NCBI GenBank assembly: GCA_025056565.1
Contig: JANWWA010000019.1
Span: 1 to 39,242, forward strand
Length of the DNA stretch: 39,242 nucleotides
Direction: 5' to 3'
From: Chloroherpetonaceae bacterium
GTDB taxonomy: Bacteria > Bacteroidota > Chlorobiia > Chlorobiales > Thermochlorobacteraceae
Part shown: positions 26,483 to 35,639 of the stretch, one piece after another
Numbering within the stretch: position 1 is the first letter of the stretch
How the letters are laid out: every line of letters starts with the position of its first letter
Notes under the pieces: model-generated
Databases searched by the model: none
What the model was told of the DNA's origin: nothing
The model's input: only the letters and a program-made list of their open reading frames with translations
Program-made: the position numbers and the translations under genes

Positions 26483-27295
26483 CTATGCTCTTCTCTTCTT
26501 TCGTGCATCATAGCTTAACTCAAATTCAAAAGTTTTCATTAAGCGTATTTCGGGATACTGGGTTTGCACGTACATTTCCACCTCTGGTGAAAAGACATAA
26601 CCAATCAGAATCGGATACACTTCTAATCCTGTTGCCGCTCTTAGTCGGCTCAGCATATCTGAGAATCTATCCACATCTTTTTTGCCCGGCTGTGCTTTGC
26701 ACTCTGCTATGATTAAGCACACTCTATCGCCTTTTACACCTTCTGCATAGATATTCACCTCATCGTATCTGCCGTCTGGGTAAATGTAGTTGCGTCGGTC
26801 AAGACTTTTCAAGGTTATTCCATAATCTTTTTCTGCTAAGTCATAGAAATAAGGCATAATTCGGTCTTCAATGCCATAACCAACTGCCATTGAAAGTCCC
26901 CCAAGCTGCTGGCGAATGTCTTTAATTTCAGCATAGAATTCACGTCGCATCTCCGTCATTTCGTGCGCCAGCTTGTCTAAGCGCTCCTCTGTCCGACGCT
27001 GTGCTTCGGCTAACTCGTTGAGGCGCTCCTCCGTCCGACGCTGTGCCTCTGCCAGCTCATTGACCCGTTCCTCTGTCCGACGCTGTGCCTCCGCTAACGC
27101 ATTCAGCCGTTCCTCCGTCCGACGCTGTGCCTCTGATAGCTCTTTTATTGCCTCTTTTAGCTCACCTAATTCTTGCTTTGTTACGAGGCGGTCGAAATCC
27201 AGAATTGTTTCGCTGATAATGTTGGTTAGTGCTTCAGCCTGCTCAGCGGAGAAATTTGCTTTGAGTGCATTGTATATCTTGTGCGTATCAATCAT
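26483..27295 (-). CDS. Coiled-coil protein with PD-(D/E)XK-like C-terminus (DUF3782-like)
   Basis: ATG 27295 is preferred ([19 protein letters not shown], the typical family opening); the longer frame (27352) would overlap the upstream gene's stop. The product is 270 residues. The N-terminal 50 residues are followed by four 14-residue repeats ([14 protein letters not shown]), a predicted long coiled coil encoded by 42-bp DNA repeats. The C-terminal 130 residues carry a PD-(D/E)XK-like pattern: [10 protein letters not shown], then [18 protein letters not shown], with Glu and Lys in the expected spacing. Such proteins are common in cyanobacteria and other phototrophs, frequently in AT-rich islands, and their role is unknown; a nuclease-like or nucleic-acid-binding role is inference. 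Confidence 0.75.
   Translation of the reverse strand: MIDTHKIYNALKANFSAEQAEALTNIISETILDFDRLVTKQELGELKEAIKELSEAQRRTEERLNALAEAQRRTEERVNELAEAQRRTEERLNELAEAQRRTEERLDKLAHEMTEMRREFYAEIKDIRQQLGGLSMAVGYGIEDRIMPYFYDLAEKDYGITLKSLDRRNYIYPDGRYDEVNIYAEGVKGDRVCLIIAECKAQPGKKDVDRFSDMLSRLRAATGLEVYPILIGYVFSPEVEMYVQTQYPEIRLMKTFEFELSYDARKKRRA
26981..27148 (-). repeat. 42-bp coding repeats, four tandem units
   Basis: Units begin at 26981, 27023, 27065 and 27107, each 42 bp and sharing the core CTGTCCGACGCTGTGC with few differences. They encode the coiled-coil heptads of the protein above and keep the reading frame, so unit loss or gain would change coil length by 14 residues. Confidence 0.85.
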
Positions 27296-27338
27296 CTTCC
27301 GAAGTTTAAGCTTATCTCTGCCGACCTGCTGATGTACT

Positions 27339-28448
27339 TTACATAACCTCAACTTGTTGAGATTCTATCTTTTTTGCTACAAACTCTATCATTTCTTCTG
27401 TCAATTCAGGATACATCGGCAGTGAGAGAATTTTTCCCATCTGCGATGATGCTACTGGAAAATCTTCTGGCTTATGTCCAAATCGCTGATAAGCCTTCAG
27501 CAGCGGCAGTGGCGTTGGATAGTGAATTCCTGTCTCAATCCCCTCTGCCCTAAGCGTGTCTATGATTTTTTCTCGATTCGTCACACGAACTACAAAAAGA
27601 TGATATACATGGCGCGAATACTCTGGTTCTTTTGGTAGCACCACATGCGTTCCTGAGAGATATTTTCGATACAAATTTGCATTTCGTCGTCGCGCTTCTG
27701 TCCAGTTTTCTAAGTGTCGCAACTTCACGCTTAGCACTGCGGCTTGAATACCGTCTAAGCGGCTATTTCGTCCTTCTATTTCGTGTTCATTTTTTCTTGG
27801 CTGACCATGATTTGCAATTAATCGTGCAATGCGCGCAATTTCATCGTCGTTTGTAACCATTGCTCCCGCATCTCCATATGCACCTAAATTTTTACCCGGA
27901 TAAAAACTGAATGAGGCACAGTCGCCAAATGTACCCGTCATTTTTCCTTTGTAAGTCGCGCCGTGCGATTGCGCGCAGTCTTCCAACACCCTTAGCCCAT
28001 ACTTTCTTGCAATTGCCATAATTTCATCCATCTCTGCTGGCAATCCATAAAGGTGAACTGGAATAATTACCTTCGTGCGCGGTGTAATTTTCTCTTCAAT
28101 TTTGCTCGGATCTATCGTGTAGTAGTCTGGTAAAATATCTACGAATACAGGCGTTGCCCCTACAGTCGTAACTGCTTCAGAAGTAGAAATCCAAGAATTT
28201 GCTGGTACAATTACCTCATCGCCATGACCAATCCCCATCGCTTTTAGCAAAATCTCTATGGAATCTGTGCCATTTGCACAGCTAATACAGTGCTTGATAC
28301 CGATATATGCTGCAAACTCTTCTTCAAACGCTTTCGCATATTTACCGCTAATAAAGGCGGTTTCTGAAATGACATTTGCAATCGCACTGTCAATTTCAGA
28401 TTTAATACTCTGGTACTGTGCCTTGAGGTCAACAAAAGGAATTTTCAT
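27339..28448 (-). CDS. DegT/DnrJ/EryC1/StrS sugar aminotransferase
   Basis: A 369-residue PLP enzyme that makes aminosugars from nucleotide ketosugars. Typical pattern: FISGKYAKAFEEEF, CANGTDSIEILL, EVIVPANSWISTSEAV, PVHLYG, Asp157 (EDCAQSHGA), Lys186 (FSFYPGKNLGAYGDAG) as the Schiff-base lysine, and the closing GIHYPTPLPLLKAYQ. It resembles FdtB/QdtB/VioA-like enzymes acting on dTDP-hexoses for O-antigen or glycan building. No other sugar-nucleotide gene is nearby, but a truncated methyltransferase lies far downstream. ATG 28448 has no clear ribosome site. Its composition is AT-richer than the window's middle. Confidence 0.93.
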   Translation of the reverse strand: MKIPFVDLKAQYQSIKSEIDSAIANVISETAFISGKYAKAFEEEFAAYIGIKHCISCANGTDSIEILLKAMGIGHGDEVIVPANSWISTSEAVTTVGATPVFVDILPDYYTIDPSKIEEKITPRTKVIIPVHLYGLPAEMDEIMAIARKYGLRVLEDCAQSHGATYKGKMTGTFGDCASFSFYPGKNLGAYGDAGAMVTNDDEIARIARLIANHGQPRKNEHEIEGRNSRLDGIQAAVLSVKLRHLENWTEARRRNANLYRKYLSGTHVVLPKEPEYSRHVYHLFVVRVTNREKIIDTLRAEGIETGIHYPTPLPLLKAYQRFGHKPEDFPVASSQMGKILSLPMYPELTEEMIEFVAKKIESQQVEVM

Positions 28449-28472
28449 TGATAATCTGGTTTTGTTGTTACG

Positions 28473-29216
28473 CTAGGCTAATCGCCCGTGATAAGCGTTG
28501 TAATCTTTGATGAGTGTCTCTAAAAAAGCCTGCGTTGATTGCTCAGTTTTGACACCTAATTTCTGCTCAAGCACGGCTTTGGTCCTCTCCTTTAACTTTT
28601 CTGCTAAATCAGGGCTTACTTGCCCTGCAGTATTCAGCACCTCTTTAATTACTTCCACATCGCTTTCAGTTAGGCGAGACACTTCACTGTAAGTTAATGT
28701 ATGTGAAGCGTCTACTGCCTCAAATATGGTATCTTTTAATTTCACCCGCTCAGTTAGCTTCACGACGGTCGTATTCGCAGCAATATCTCCAATACGCTGC
28801 CCTTTGCCGTTAATAAGAATTGCTAAGATGGCCACAGCTGGTGTGAAAAGGATAATATCCACGATGCGCAAAATCCACCTCAGGAAGTAGCTACCGATAC
28901 TTGGCTCTGTGCCATCTATCTTGACTACCTTTATTTTCATTGCTTTCTTGCCGAAACTTTGCCCGTCCATAAAGACTTCGCAGAGAAGGTCATAGAAGAG
29001 TGCCACTATGTACAGCCCAAATAGGATGATAATCCCTACGCTGTTGCCTAAGTCCAGTCCAATTTCGCTAAGCACATAAAGCACTGTGCTGACAGTAATG
29101 AAATATGCAATGATTATGCACCCATCTACTATAGCAGCCAGTATGCGGTCGCTGACGCTTGCAACTTCGTAGCTAATTTCGACATTCTGCGTTGTTTGAA
29201 CCTTGACAGTATGCAT
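28473..29216 (-). CDS. RDD-family membrane protein
   Basis: A 247-residue protein with an RDD domain in the first 150 residues: opening SYEVASVSDRILAAIVDG, hydrophobic helices at about 27-50, 60-85 and 120-137, a FGKKAMKIKVVK loop and GQRIGDIAANTTVV. The C-terminal 90 residues are a soluble helical, charged tail with no known motif. RDD proteins occur in many envelope loci; some are ion antiporters, others unknown. It is divergent from the SpoIIM/MoxR operon with 113 bases between, a common pairing in related clusters, so it likely works with it. It lies 24 bases before the aminotransferase start, perhaps co-transcribed by chance. Confidence 0.87.
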   Translation of the reverse strand: MHTVKVQTTQNVEISYEVASVSDRILAAIVDGCIIIAYFITVSTVLYVLSEIGLDLGNSVGIIILFGLYIVALFYDLLCEVFMDGQSFGKKAMKIKVVKIDGTEPSIGSYFLRWILRIVDIILFTPAVAILAILINGKGQRIGDIAANTTVVKLTERVKLKDTIFEAVDASHTLTYSEVSRLTESDVEVIKEVLNTAGQVSPDLAEKLKERTKAVLEQKLGVKTEQSTQAFLETLIKDYNAYHGRLA

Positions 29217-29329
29217 AGCCCTCTACATTTTGCGATTTGAGCGCTCGTTTCGTTATCTTCCTTTCAACCAGCCTACATTGTTGCACACTATTTTGCGCTA
29301 ACTTCGACAAATTTAACCGCTGTTTCTGA

Positions 29330-30301
29330 ATGACCGAAGTGACCTTCATCAAATCGCGCCGAGACACTTGGCAGGCTTTTGAGCAGATGCTTCACCAACC
29401 GCAGCAAGCCTCGCCCGACGCACTTGCGGATGCTTTTGTTCAACTTACAGACGACCTTGCATATGCTCGCACTTTTTTCCCCAAGAGCAAAACCACTGAA
29501 TACCTCAATGCTTTGACGGCTAAGGCGCATCAGCAGCTATACCGCAATCGGAAAGAGCCTCACACACGCCTTTTCCATTTTTGGCGCATAGAACTACCGC
29601 TCGAGGTTCGCGCCGCTCATCGTGAAATTTTCTACTCGCTTATCATCTTCTCCATCGCTGCCTTTATCGGTGCACTCTCCACCGCCGGCGATGACAGCTT
29701 TGCGCGACTCATCTTAGGTGATGCATATGTGAATATGACACTGGCTAACATCAAACACGGCGACCCGATGGCTATCTACAAGCAGGCGCGTGAGCTCCCG
29801 ATGTTTCTTGGTATCACTCTGAATAACATTCTTGTTTCGTTCTACGCTTTCGCAATGGGCACGCTTTTCTCGTTTGGCACAGGCTATGTTCTGCTCCAAA
29901 ATGGCATTATGGTTGGCTCATTTCAATACTTTTTCCATCAGCATGGGCTGCTTCTCGAGTCAGCTTTGGTCATCTGGATTCATGGTACGCTGGAAATCTC
30001 TGCTATCGTAATTGCGGGTGGCGCTGGACTTACAATTGGCAATAGCATTCTTTTTCCCGCATCATACACTCGCCTTGAGTCTTTTTTGCGTGGCGCTAAG
30101 CGCGGCGTCAAAATCATCATTGGACTTGTGCCTATCTTCGCCGCTGCTGGCTTTCTTGAAAGTTTCGTTACGCGCTACACCGAGATGCCGATTTTCCTCA
30201 GTCTTTTTATCATCTTGAGCTCTCTTGCATTTGTTCTCTGGTATTTTGCACTTTACCCGATTCAACTTGAACGCATGCTTTATCAATCCACTAAACAATA
30301 G
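29330..30301 (+). CDS. SpoIIM-like integral membrane protein
   Basis: A 323-residue protein: a soluble first 100 residues, then about five or six membrane spans. The family signatures are visible (FLGITLNNILVSFYAFAMG, WIHGTLEISAIVIAGGAGL). SpoIIM in Bacillus belongs to the engulfment complex, but in non-spore formers this gene is part of MoxR/DUF58 membrane loci, so it is not evidence of sporulation. It opens a run of six genes in which neighbours are spaced 6-11 bases apart or overlap, so a single transcript is likely. It faces the RDD gene, its usual companion. Confidence 0.88.
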   Translation: MTEVTFIKSRRDTWQAFEQMLHQPQQASPDALADAFVQLTDDLAYARTFFPKSKTTEYLNALTAKAHQQLYRNRKEPHTRLFHFWRIELPLEVRAAHREIFYSLIIFSIAAFIGALSTAGDDSFARLILGDAYVNMTLANIKHGDPMAIYKQARELPMFLGITLNNILVSFYAFAMGTLFSFGTGYVLLQNGIMVGSFQYFFHQHGLLLESALVIWIHGTLEISAIVIAGGAGLTIGNSILFPASYTRLESFLRGAKRGVKIIIGLVPIFAAAGFLESFVTRYTEMPIFLSLFIILSSLAFVLWYFALYPIQLERMLYQSTKQ

Positions 30302-30307
30302 CCCGCT

Positions 30308-31171
30308 ATGCTTGAAAAAATTGAGTTCCGGAAGCGCCGTGAAGTTGGCGACCTTATCTCTGTTAGCCTTGAGTTCATTCAGCAGAATTTCAAGACCTTA
30401 GCCCTTAGCTTGCTCTATGTGGGCTTGCCCCTTTCTGTTCTGCAAGGCACTATCACGGCACTCTATCAAAGCCGAGTGATGGATACTCAGGACGCAACCA
30501 GCGTTCTTGACCTCTTTGCAACTGTCTTCGGCCCTGAGTTTTTTCTCTCGCTCTTACTTTCAATGGTACTTTATGCGGGCGTTTCTGCCACAGCATATTC
30601 CTTTGTGCAGCGATACATCTCGCAGCCTGACCCCTCGCTTATTCAAGTTAGCGAAGTTCTGAACGATACGCTCAGCAACACCTTGACGATTTTGGTCACA
30701 GCGCTTCTTCTTGGATTTCTTCTGGGCATGGTTGCCATTCCCAGCCTTTTCCTTCTTTTCATTCCTGTGCTCTACCTTGGCGTTGCGACTGCACCGCTTA
30801 TCTTCATTCGGCTCTATGAGCAAAAAGGCTTCTTCGAGGCATTTCTCCGCTCTTTTCAGCTTGTGCAGGGCAATTGGTGGCGAGTGTTTGCAACGCTGTT
30901 TGTGTTAGTGCTGGTCGGATATTTGATTTCGCTTATCTTTTCAGTTCCGGGCTTCGTGATAGGGTTAATTGTTGGGTTTAACTCTTCTTCACCAAATTTT
31001 TCTGACTACACGCTTTTCAATGCAATTTTCTCTTCGCTCTCCACGCTTGGCTTCGTTGTGCTGAACGGGCTTCTTTCAATCGGCATTGCATTTGTCTATT
31101 TTGACTTGGTAGAGCGCAAAGAATCGTCAGGCTTAATGCAGCGCATTGAGCAAATGTCAACCCCAAACTGA
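30308..31171 (+). CDS. Multi-pass membrane protein of the MoxR locus
   Basis: The 287-residue product has about six hydrophobic segments (near 28-50, 75-100, 117-150, 155-168, 192-222, 245-268), with the conserved-looking FIRLYEQKGFFEAFLRSFQLVQGNWWRVF between them. It resembles glycerophosphodiesterase-membrane-domain/YciC-like proteins that sit in the same cluster in Bacteroidetes. No catalytic motif. Starts 6 bases after the SpoIIM stop. Role inferred only from the cluster. Confidence 0.75.
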   Translation: MLEKIEFRKRREVGDLISVSLEFIQQNFKTLALSLLYVGLPLSVLQGTITALYQSRVMDTQDATSVLDLFATVFGPEFFLSLLLSMVLYAGVSATAYSFVQRYISQPDPSLIQVSEVLNDTLSNTLTILVTALLLGFLLGMVAIPSLFLLFIPVLYLGVATAPLIFIRLYEQKGFFEAFLRSFQLVQGNWWRVFATLFVLVLVGYLISLIFSVPGFVIGLIVGFNSSSPNFSDYTLFNAIFSSLSTLGFVVLNGLLSIGIAFVYFDLVERKESSGLMQRIEQMSTPN

Positions 31172-31182
31172 AGTTATTCAGA

Positions 31183-32058
31183 ATGTACACTCAAGCTGCT
31201 CAGCGCACTGGCAGCATTGTGCTCTGGCTTCTGCTTTCTGCCAGCACAAGTGTCGGACAGCTCTCACACGGGATAGCAGATTCGGTCGCTGTGGATTCTT
31301 TGCCTAATTTTAATGCAATTGCCTCCAAGATTATTGACTCGCTACACCTTCCATCGTCTGATATAGATCGCTTTCAGCCTGACGCTGCAGTTTTAGGTGA
31401 AGTTTTGCCCGACTCTATTTCGGCACAAGCTTTTGATGCCTCGCGCATCACACTGCGGTGCTTTGACTTAGAGGCTTTATCGCAGTTGCGTGCGCAAAAG
31501 GAGTTTCAATACGACCGTCCGCCTCCGCCCCCTCCTGTTTGGCAGAGAATTCGTGATTGGCTTGACCAGAACATCTTGCGCCATATTTTCAGCGACGAGG
31601 TTACGGAGTGGATAGAACATGCGCTTACGGTTATCTCTGTGCTGGTTCTCATTTACCTTGTTCTCAAGCTCATACGAACTGACCTTCGCAGTCTTTTCTA
31701 CGGCTCGAAGACACTCCGCTCCGTAGCGTTTCAGGCTGAGGAGCACTTAGAACCCGATGCACTTCAGGCTTTGATTGAACAGGCGATGGCAGACAAAGAT
31801 TACCGCCGCGCTGTGCGTTATCTTTTCTTGCGCGTGCTCAAGCTCCTTGCCGCTAAGGATTTGATTGCTTGGCGAATTGACAAAACAAACCGTGACTACT
31901 TGTATGAACTCAAGCAACCAGAGCTTCGCACACCGTTTGCGGAGCTTGCACGCTTTTTTGAGTATGTCTGGTATGGTGGGTTTTGGCTCACGGAACAAGA
32001 GTTTGCCGCTGCCAAGCGTGCGTTTGATGCATTTACGACTCAATTGCAGGAGAGATGA
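31183..32058 (+). CDS. DUF4129-domain protein
   Basis: A 291-residue protein with an N-terminal signal sequence (IVLWLLLSASTSVGQ), a proline stretch (PPPPPP, about 110-116), one membrane span (about 147-166) and a cytosolic C-terminal DUF4129 domain: YRRAVRYLFLRVLKLLAAKDLIAWRIDKTNRDYLYEL and YVWYGGFWLTEQEF. DUF4129 is sometimes fused to transglutaminases and is typical of MoxR/DUF58 loci. Begins 11 bases after the previous stop; its stop overlaps the next start (ATGA). Confidence 0.88.
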   Translation: MYTQAAQRTGSIVLWLLLSASTSVGQLSHGIADSVAVDSLPNFNAIASKIIDSLHLPSSDIDRFQPDAAVLGEVLPDSISAQAFDASRITLRCFDLEALSQLRAQKEFQYDRPPPPPPVWQRIRDWLDQNILRHIFSDEVTEWIEHALTVISVLVLIYLVLKLIRTDLRSLFYGSKTLRSVAFQAEEHLEPDALQALIEQAMADKDYRRAVRYLFLRVLKLLAAKDLIAWRIDKTNRDYLYELKQPELRTPFAELARFFEYVWYGGFWLTEQEFAAAKRAFDAFTTQLQER

Positions 32059-33311
32059 AATCATACTGGAAGCCTCTGCTATTTTTTGCAGCCATCTTTG
32101 CTTTGCTGGTTGCAACACAGCTCTCTGCACCCAAGCCGCTCAATTGGCGTCCTTCTTTTTCAAATGAAGACAAATCACCTTTTGGCGCGTTTGTGCTTTT
32201 TTCGCGCCTTAGAGACCTTTTCTTCGAGGAGCGTATCACAGTTAGCCCCCAATCGCTCTATGAGCTTTTCCATGCTTCTCCCCAGACCTATCTGTTCTCG
32301 CTGCGCTCGAACATTATCTTCATTGCCGAAGACCTTCGTCTCGACAGCCTTGATGCACAGAGTTTGCTTGAGTTTGTCTCAGCTGGCAGCACGGCGTTCC
32401 TTGCTGCAGTCTGGTTTCCAGCTCCGATTTGTGATACATTTCGTCTGAGGACACGAGCGCAGTTTTTGCCTTTCTTGCACGTTGCTGATTCTCTGAACGC
32501 ACCAGATACACTTTACCTTTCCTTTCCTAAGGCAGCGCCCCAGCAAGGCACGCGATACGCTCTCCGTATGCCGCCTTACACGGCAAGCTTTTCTCGGTTT
32601 GATTCCTCACGTGCGACTGTGCTGAGCGTTGATACAGCAAATCGTCCGAACTTTATTCGCCTCCAGTTTGGTAAAGGTGCGTTCTACCTTTGTTCCAGTC
32701 CTTACCTTTTCACGAACTACTACTTGCTGACGCCCGATGGTGCGGAGTATGTTGCCAGAGTGCTTTCGCACTTGCCTGTTCAAACAACCATTTGGGACGA
32801 ATACTACAAACCGCTTTCTCGACGTGCCCAAACTCCGATTCGCTTTGTTTTAGAGACGGATACGCTGCGGTATGCTTACTATCTTGCGCTCACTGGCATT
32901 GTGCTCTTCATCTTTGCTTCTGGCAAGCGGCGGCAGCGTCCTATCCCCCTTATCACGCCGCCCCGTAACGCTACACTGGAGTTTGTGCAAACAGTTGGCA
33001 GGGTCTATCTTCAACACGGCGACCACAAAGATTTGGCCGAGAAAAAAATTGAGTATTTCTTTGATTTTCTGCGCACGCATTTTTATCTCCAAAACATTTC
33101 GTTTTCGCAGGATTTTTATCAATTGCTCTCAGAAAAGTCAGGCGTGCCTATCTCTGAGATTGCACGACTTTTTGCAGCGATTCAAGCGGCACGCAACTCA
33201 TCAAGCCTCTCCGCTACCGAGCTTTTAGCGCTGATGAAAGCGATTGAAAATTTCTACAACGCTACAACCGTGAAAGCCAATGTCCGAAACGCTCTTTCAG
33301 AATCGAATTGA
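32055..33311 (+). CDS. DUF4350-domain protein
   Basis: The 418-residue product has an N-terminal anchor (LLFFAAIFALLVATQL), a DUF4350-like periplasmic region (SPFGAFVLFSRL, NIIFIAEDLRLD, GKGAFYLCSSPYLFTNYYLL) and a second membrane span near 268-285 (YAYYLALTGIVLFIFA), followed by a helical cytoplasmic tail. DUF4350 genes sit next to MoxR and DUF4129 in many bacteria. Start ATG shares four bases with the previous stop and has AGGAGAG ahead. Its end overlaps the MoxR gene by 32 bases. Confidence 0.87.
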   Translation: MKSYWKPLLFFAAIFALLVATQLSAPKPLNWRPSFSNEDKSPFGAFVLFSRLRDLFFEERITVSPQSLYELFHASPQTYLFSLRSNIIFIAEDLRLDSLDAQSLLEFVSAGSTAFLAAVWFPAPICDTFRLRTRAQFLPFLHVADSLNAPDTLYLSFPKAAPQQGTRYALRMPPYTASFSRFDSSRATVLSVDTANRPNFIRLQFGKGAFYLCSSPYLFTNYYLLTPDGAEYVARVLSHLPVQTTIWDEYYKPLSRRAQTPIRFVLETDTLRYAYYLALTGIVLFIFASGKRRQRPIPLITPPRNATLEFVQTVGRVYLQHGDHKDLAEKKIEYFFDFLRTHFYLQNISFSQDFYQLLSEKSGVPISEIARLFAAIQAARNSSSLSATELLALMKAIENFYNATTVKANVRNALSESN

Positions 33312-34254
33312 CCTCAGCTCAATTCGTGATGCCGTTGAACGTATTAAGCGAGAACTGCGCAAAGTGATTGTTGGGCAAGACGAAATGATCGACCTTTTGT
33401 TAGCAGCACTATTCGCAAATGGTCATATTCTCATTGAGGGCGTACCTGGAATCGCCAAAACGCTTACGGCAAAAGTTTTAGCACGCACGCTTTCGGTAGG
33501 TTTTTCACGCATTCAGTTTACGCCTGACCTGATGCCTTCCGATGTGATTGGCACATCGGTCTTTAACCCAAAGACAGTTGAGTTCAAGTTCAATCCAGGC
33601 CCAATTTTTTCAAATTTTGTGCTGATTGATGAAATCAACCGTGCACCTGCCAAAACTCAGGCGGCACTCTTTGAGGTCATGGAAGAGCGTCAAGTTACAG
33701 TTGATGGCACCACCTATCCGATGCAGATGCCTTTTTTGGTTGTTGCCACGCAAAACCCTATTGAGCAAGAAGGCACCTATCGCTTGCCGGAGGCGCAGCT
33801 AGACCGATTCCTGCTCAAAATCGTGATGACATATCCTTCGTTGGAAGAGGAAACCAAAATTCTCCTTGCGCATCATCAGCAGCGCGCTGTGCCGACTGCT
33901 GCTGTTGAACCAGTCTTGACGGGTGAGCAAGTGTTAGCCTGCCAAGCCGCTGCGCGTAGCGTGCGAGTTGAGGAAGCGCTTTTGCGCTATATTGCTTTGC
34001 TTGCTGGTAAGACACGCACCAGCGGCGACATCTATCTTGGCGCCTCACCACGCGCCTCGATTGCGATTCTCAACACTGCCAAAGCAATCGCAGCCATGCA
34101 AGGTCGCGATTTTCTTGTGCCAGATGACATTAAAACTGTAGCGATTCCTGCGCTTCGGCATCGCATCATTCTTTCACCTGAACGCGAGATGCAGGGCATT
34201 GCACCTGACGACGTGCTTAAAGACCTTCTTGCTAAACTGGAAGTGCCACGATGA
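33280..34254 (+). CDS. MoxR-family AAA+ ATPase
   Basis: A 324-residue AAA+ chaperone-like ATPase of the MoxR group. Walker A is GVPGIAKT (54-61), Walker B VLIDE (114-118), sensor 1 Asn159 (ATQNP) and an arginine-finger region AQLDRF (173-178), so ATP hydrolysis should be intact. MoxR proteins work with VWA/DUF58 partners to assemble or remodel protein complexes; here DUF58 is the very next gene and its start overlaps this stop (ATGA). The start lies inside the DUF4350 gene's last 32 bases, suggesting coupled translation. Confidence 0.95.
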   Translation: MSETLFQNRIDLSSIRDAVERIKRELRKVIVGQDEMIDLLLAALFANGHILIEGVPGIAKTLTAKVLARTLSVGFSRIQFTPDLMPSDVIGTSVFNPKTVEFKFNPGPIFSNFVLIDEINRAPAKTQAALFEVMEERQVTVDGTTYPMQMPFLVVATQNPIEQEGTYRLPEAQLDRFLLKIVMTYPSLEEETKILLAHHQQRAVPTAAVEPVLTGEQVLACQAAARSVRVEEALLRYIALLAGKTRTSGDIYLGASPRASIAILNTAKAIAAMQGRDFLVPDDIKTVAIPALRHRIILSPEREMQGIAPDDVLKDLLAKLEVPR

Positions 34255-35585
34255 ATTTTCTCCAAAGCTACTTTCTTACGCCACGCTTCTTTCTTGCGCT
34301 TGGCGTGCTGGCTACGCTTTTTGTATTGGGTTACTTTTTCTCTGCCTTGACCACTCTTGCCACCATTGGCACGCCGATACTCTTTCTACTCACTTTGCTC
34401 GATACGCTTTTGCTGTATGCACCGCGCTTTACCGCTCCCCGTGCAGAACGCCTTACGCCTGAGCGCTTTTCGAACGGCGATGAAAACTTTATTACCGTCC
34501 GCTTGCAGAACCCTTACACTTTCACTTCACGCCTCGAGGTAATTGATGAACTGCCGCCTCAATTCCAAGTGCGTGATTTTCTCTATGTGCTTACGCTTCC
34601 TGCGCAGTCTCACAGAGCGTTTCAATACAGCGTTCGTCCTACTGAGCGCGGAGAGTATCACTTTGGCGACCTGAACCTTTTCTTTGAAAGCCCACTGGGC
34701 TTGGTGCAGCGGCGCTTTAAAATCCCTGCCTCCACGATGGTGCCCACTTATCCATCTTTTCTGCAGATGCGTCGCTATGAGCTTCTTTCGCTTTCTGCCA
34801 GAGCTACTGAATTAGGTATCAAGCGCCTGCGCCGCTTAGGACACACGCTCGAGTTTGAGCGCATTAAGCCTTATGCAATTGGCGATGATATTCGCTCTAT
34901 TAACTGGAAAGCCACGGCGCGGCGAGGCGACCTGATGGTTAATCAATATCAAGATGAGCGTTCCCAGCCTATTTATTCTCTTATCGATATGGGGCGCATG
35001 ATGAAAATGCCTTTTGAGGGGCTGACACTGTTGGACTATGCGATTAATGCTTCACTGGCAATTTCCAACATTGCCTTGAAGAAGCAAGACCGTGCTGGAC
35101 TGATTACTTTTTCCAACCGCATTCATTCCATCATTCCTGCTGAGCGACAATCAGCGCACCTTGCAAAGATTCTCGAGACGCTTTACAACCAACAGACTAC
35201 TTTTCAGGAATCAGATTATGAAACCCTTTTTATCACCGTTCAGCGGCGCATTTCACAACGTGCTCTTCTTCTGCTTTTTACAAACTTTGAGACGCTTTCT
35301 TCAATGCGGCGTCAGCTTCGGTATCTCCAGCGCCTTGCTGTGCGGCACTTGCTTATCGTGATTTTCTTTGAAAACACTGAACTGCGCTCTTTGCTTGAAC
35401 GCCCGACTAAGACGCTGGAAGATGCATATATCAAGACCATTGCTGAAAAATTTGCCTTCGAGAAACGAGAAATTGTCTTGGAGCTGCAGCGCAACGGCAT
35501 TCAATCTGTCTTAACGGCTCCTAAAGACCTGACACTCAAAACCATCAACAAATACCTTGAACTGAAAGCACGCGGAATGATTTAG
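34251..35585 (+). CDS. DUF58 (VWA-like) protein
   Basis: The 444-residue product has two membrane helices at the start (about 10-50), a beta-rich region (YTFTSRLEVIDELPPQF, RPTERGEYHFGDL) and the DUF58 core (RRLGHTLEFERIKPYAIGDDIRSINWKATARRGDLMVNQYQ, SLIDMGR, AGLITFSNRI), a VWA-like fold. It is the partner and last gene of the MoxR operon. Only the tail after position 35585 lacks an obvious terminator. Confidence 0.94.
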   Translation: MNFLQSYFLTPRFFLALGVLATLFVLGYFFSALTTLATIGTPILFLLTLLDTLLLYAPRFTAPRAERLTPERFSNGDENFITVRLQNPYTFTSRLEVIDELPPQFQVRDFLYVLTLPAQSHRAFQYSVRPTERGEYHFGDLNLFFESPLGLVQRRFKIPASTMVPTYPSFLQMRRYELLSLSARATELGIKRLRRLGHTLEFERIKPYAIGDDIRSINWKATARRGDLMVNQYQDERSQPIYSLIDMGRMMKMPFEGLTLLDYAINASLAISNIALKKQDRAGLITFSNRIHSIIPAERQSAHLAKILETLYNQQTTFQESDYETLFITVQRRISQRALLLLFTNFETLSSMRRQLRYLQRLAVRHLLIVIFFENTELRSLLERPTKTLEDAYIKTIAEKFAFEKREIVLELQRNGIQSVLTAPKDLTLKTINKYLELKARGMI

Positions 35586-35639
35586 CATCAAGTGTTGCTG
35601 TGCCACATTTCTTGTGTAATGCTGGGAGCTGACTTGCCT

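Noticed and set aside
29330-30301. SpoIIM as evidence of sporulation
   Set aside because: The SpoIIM domain is widespread in non-sporulating bacteria in MoxR/DUF58 loci, and no other sporulation gene is present.
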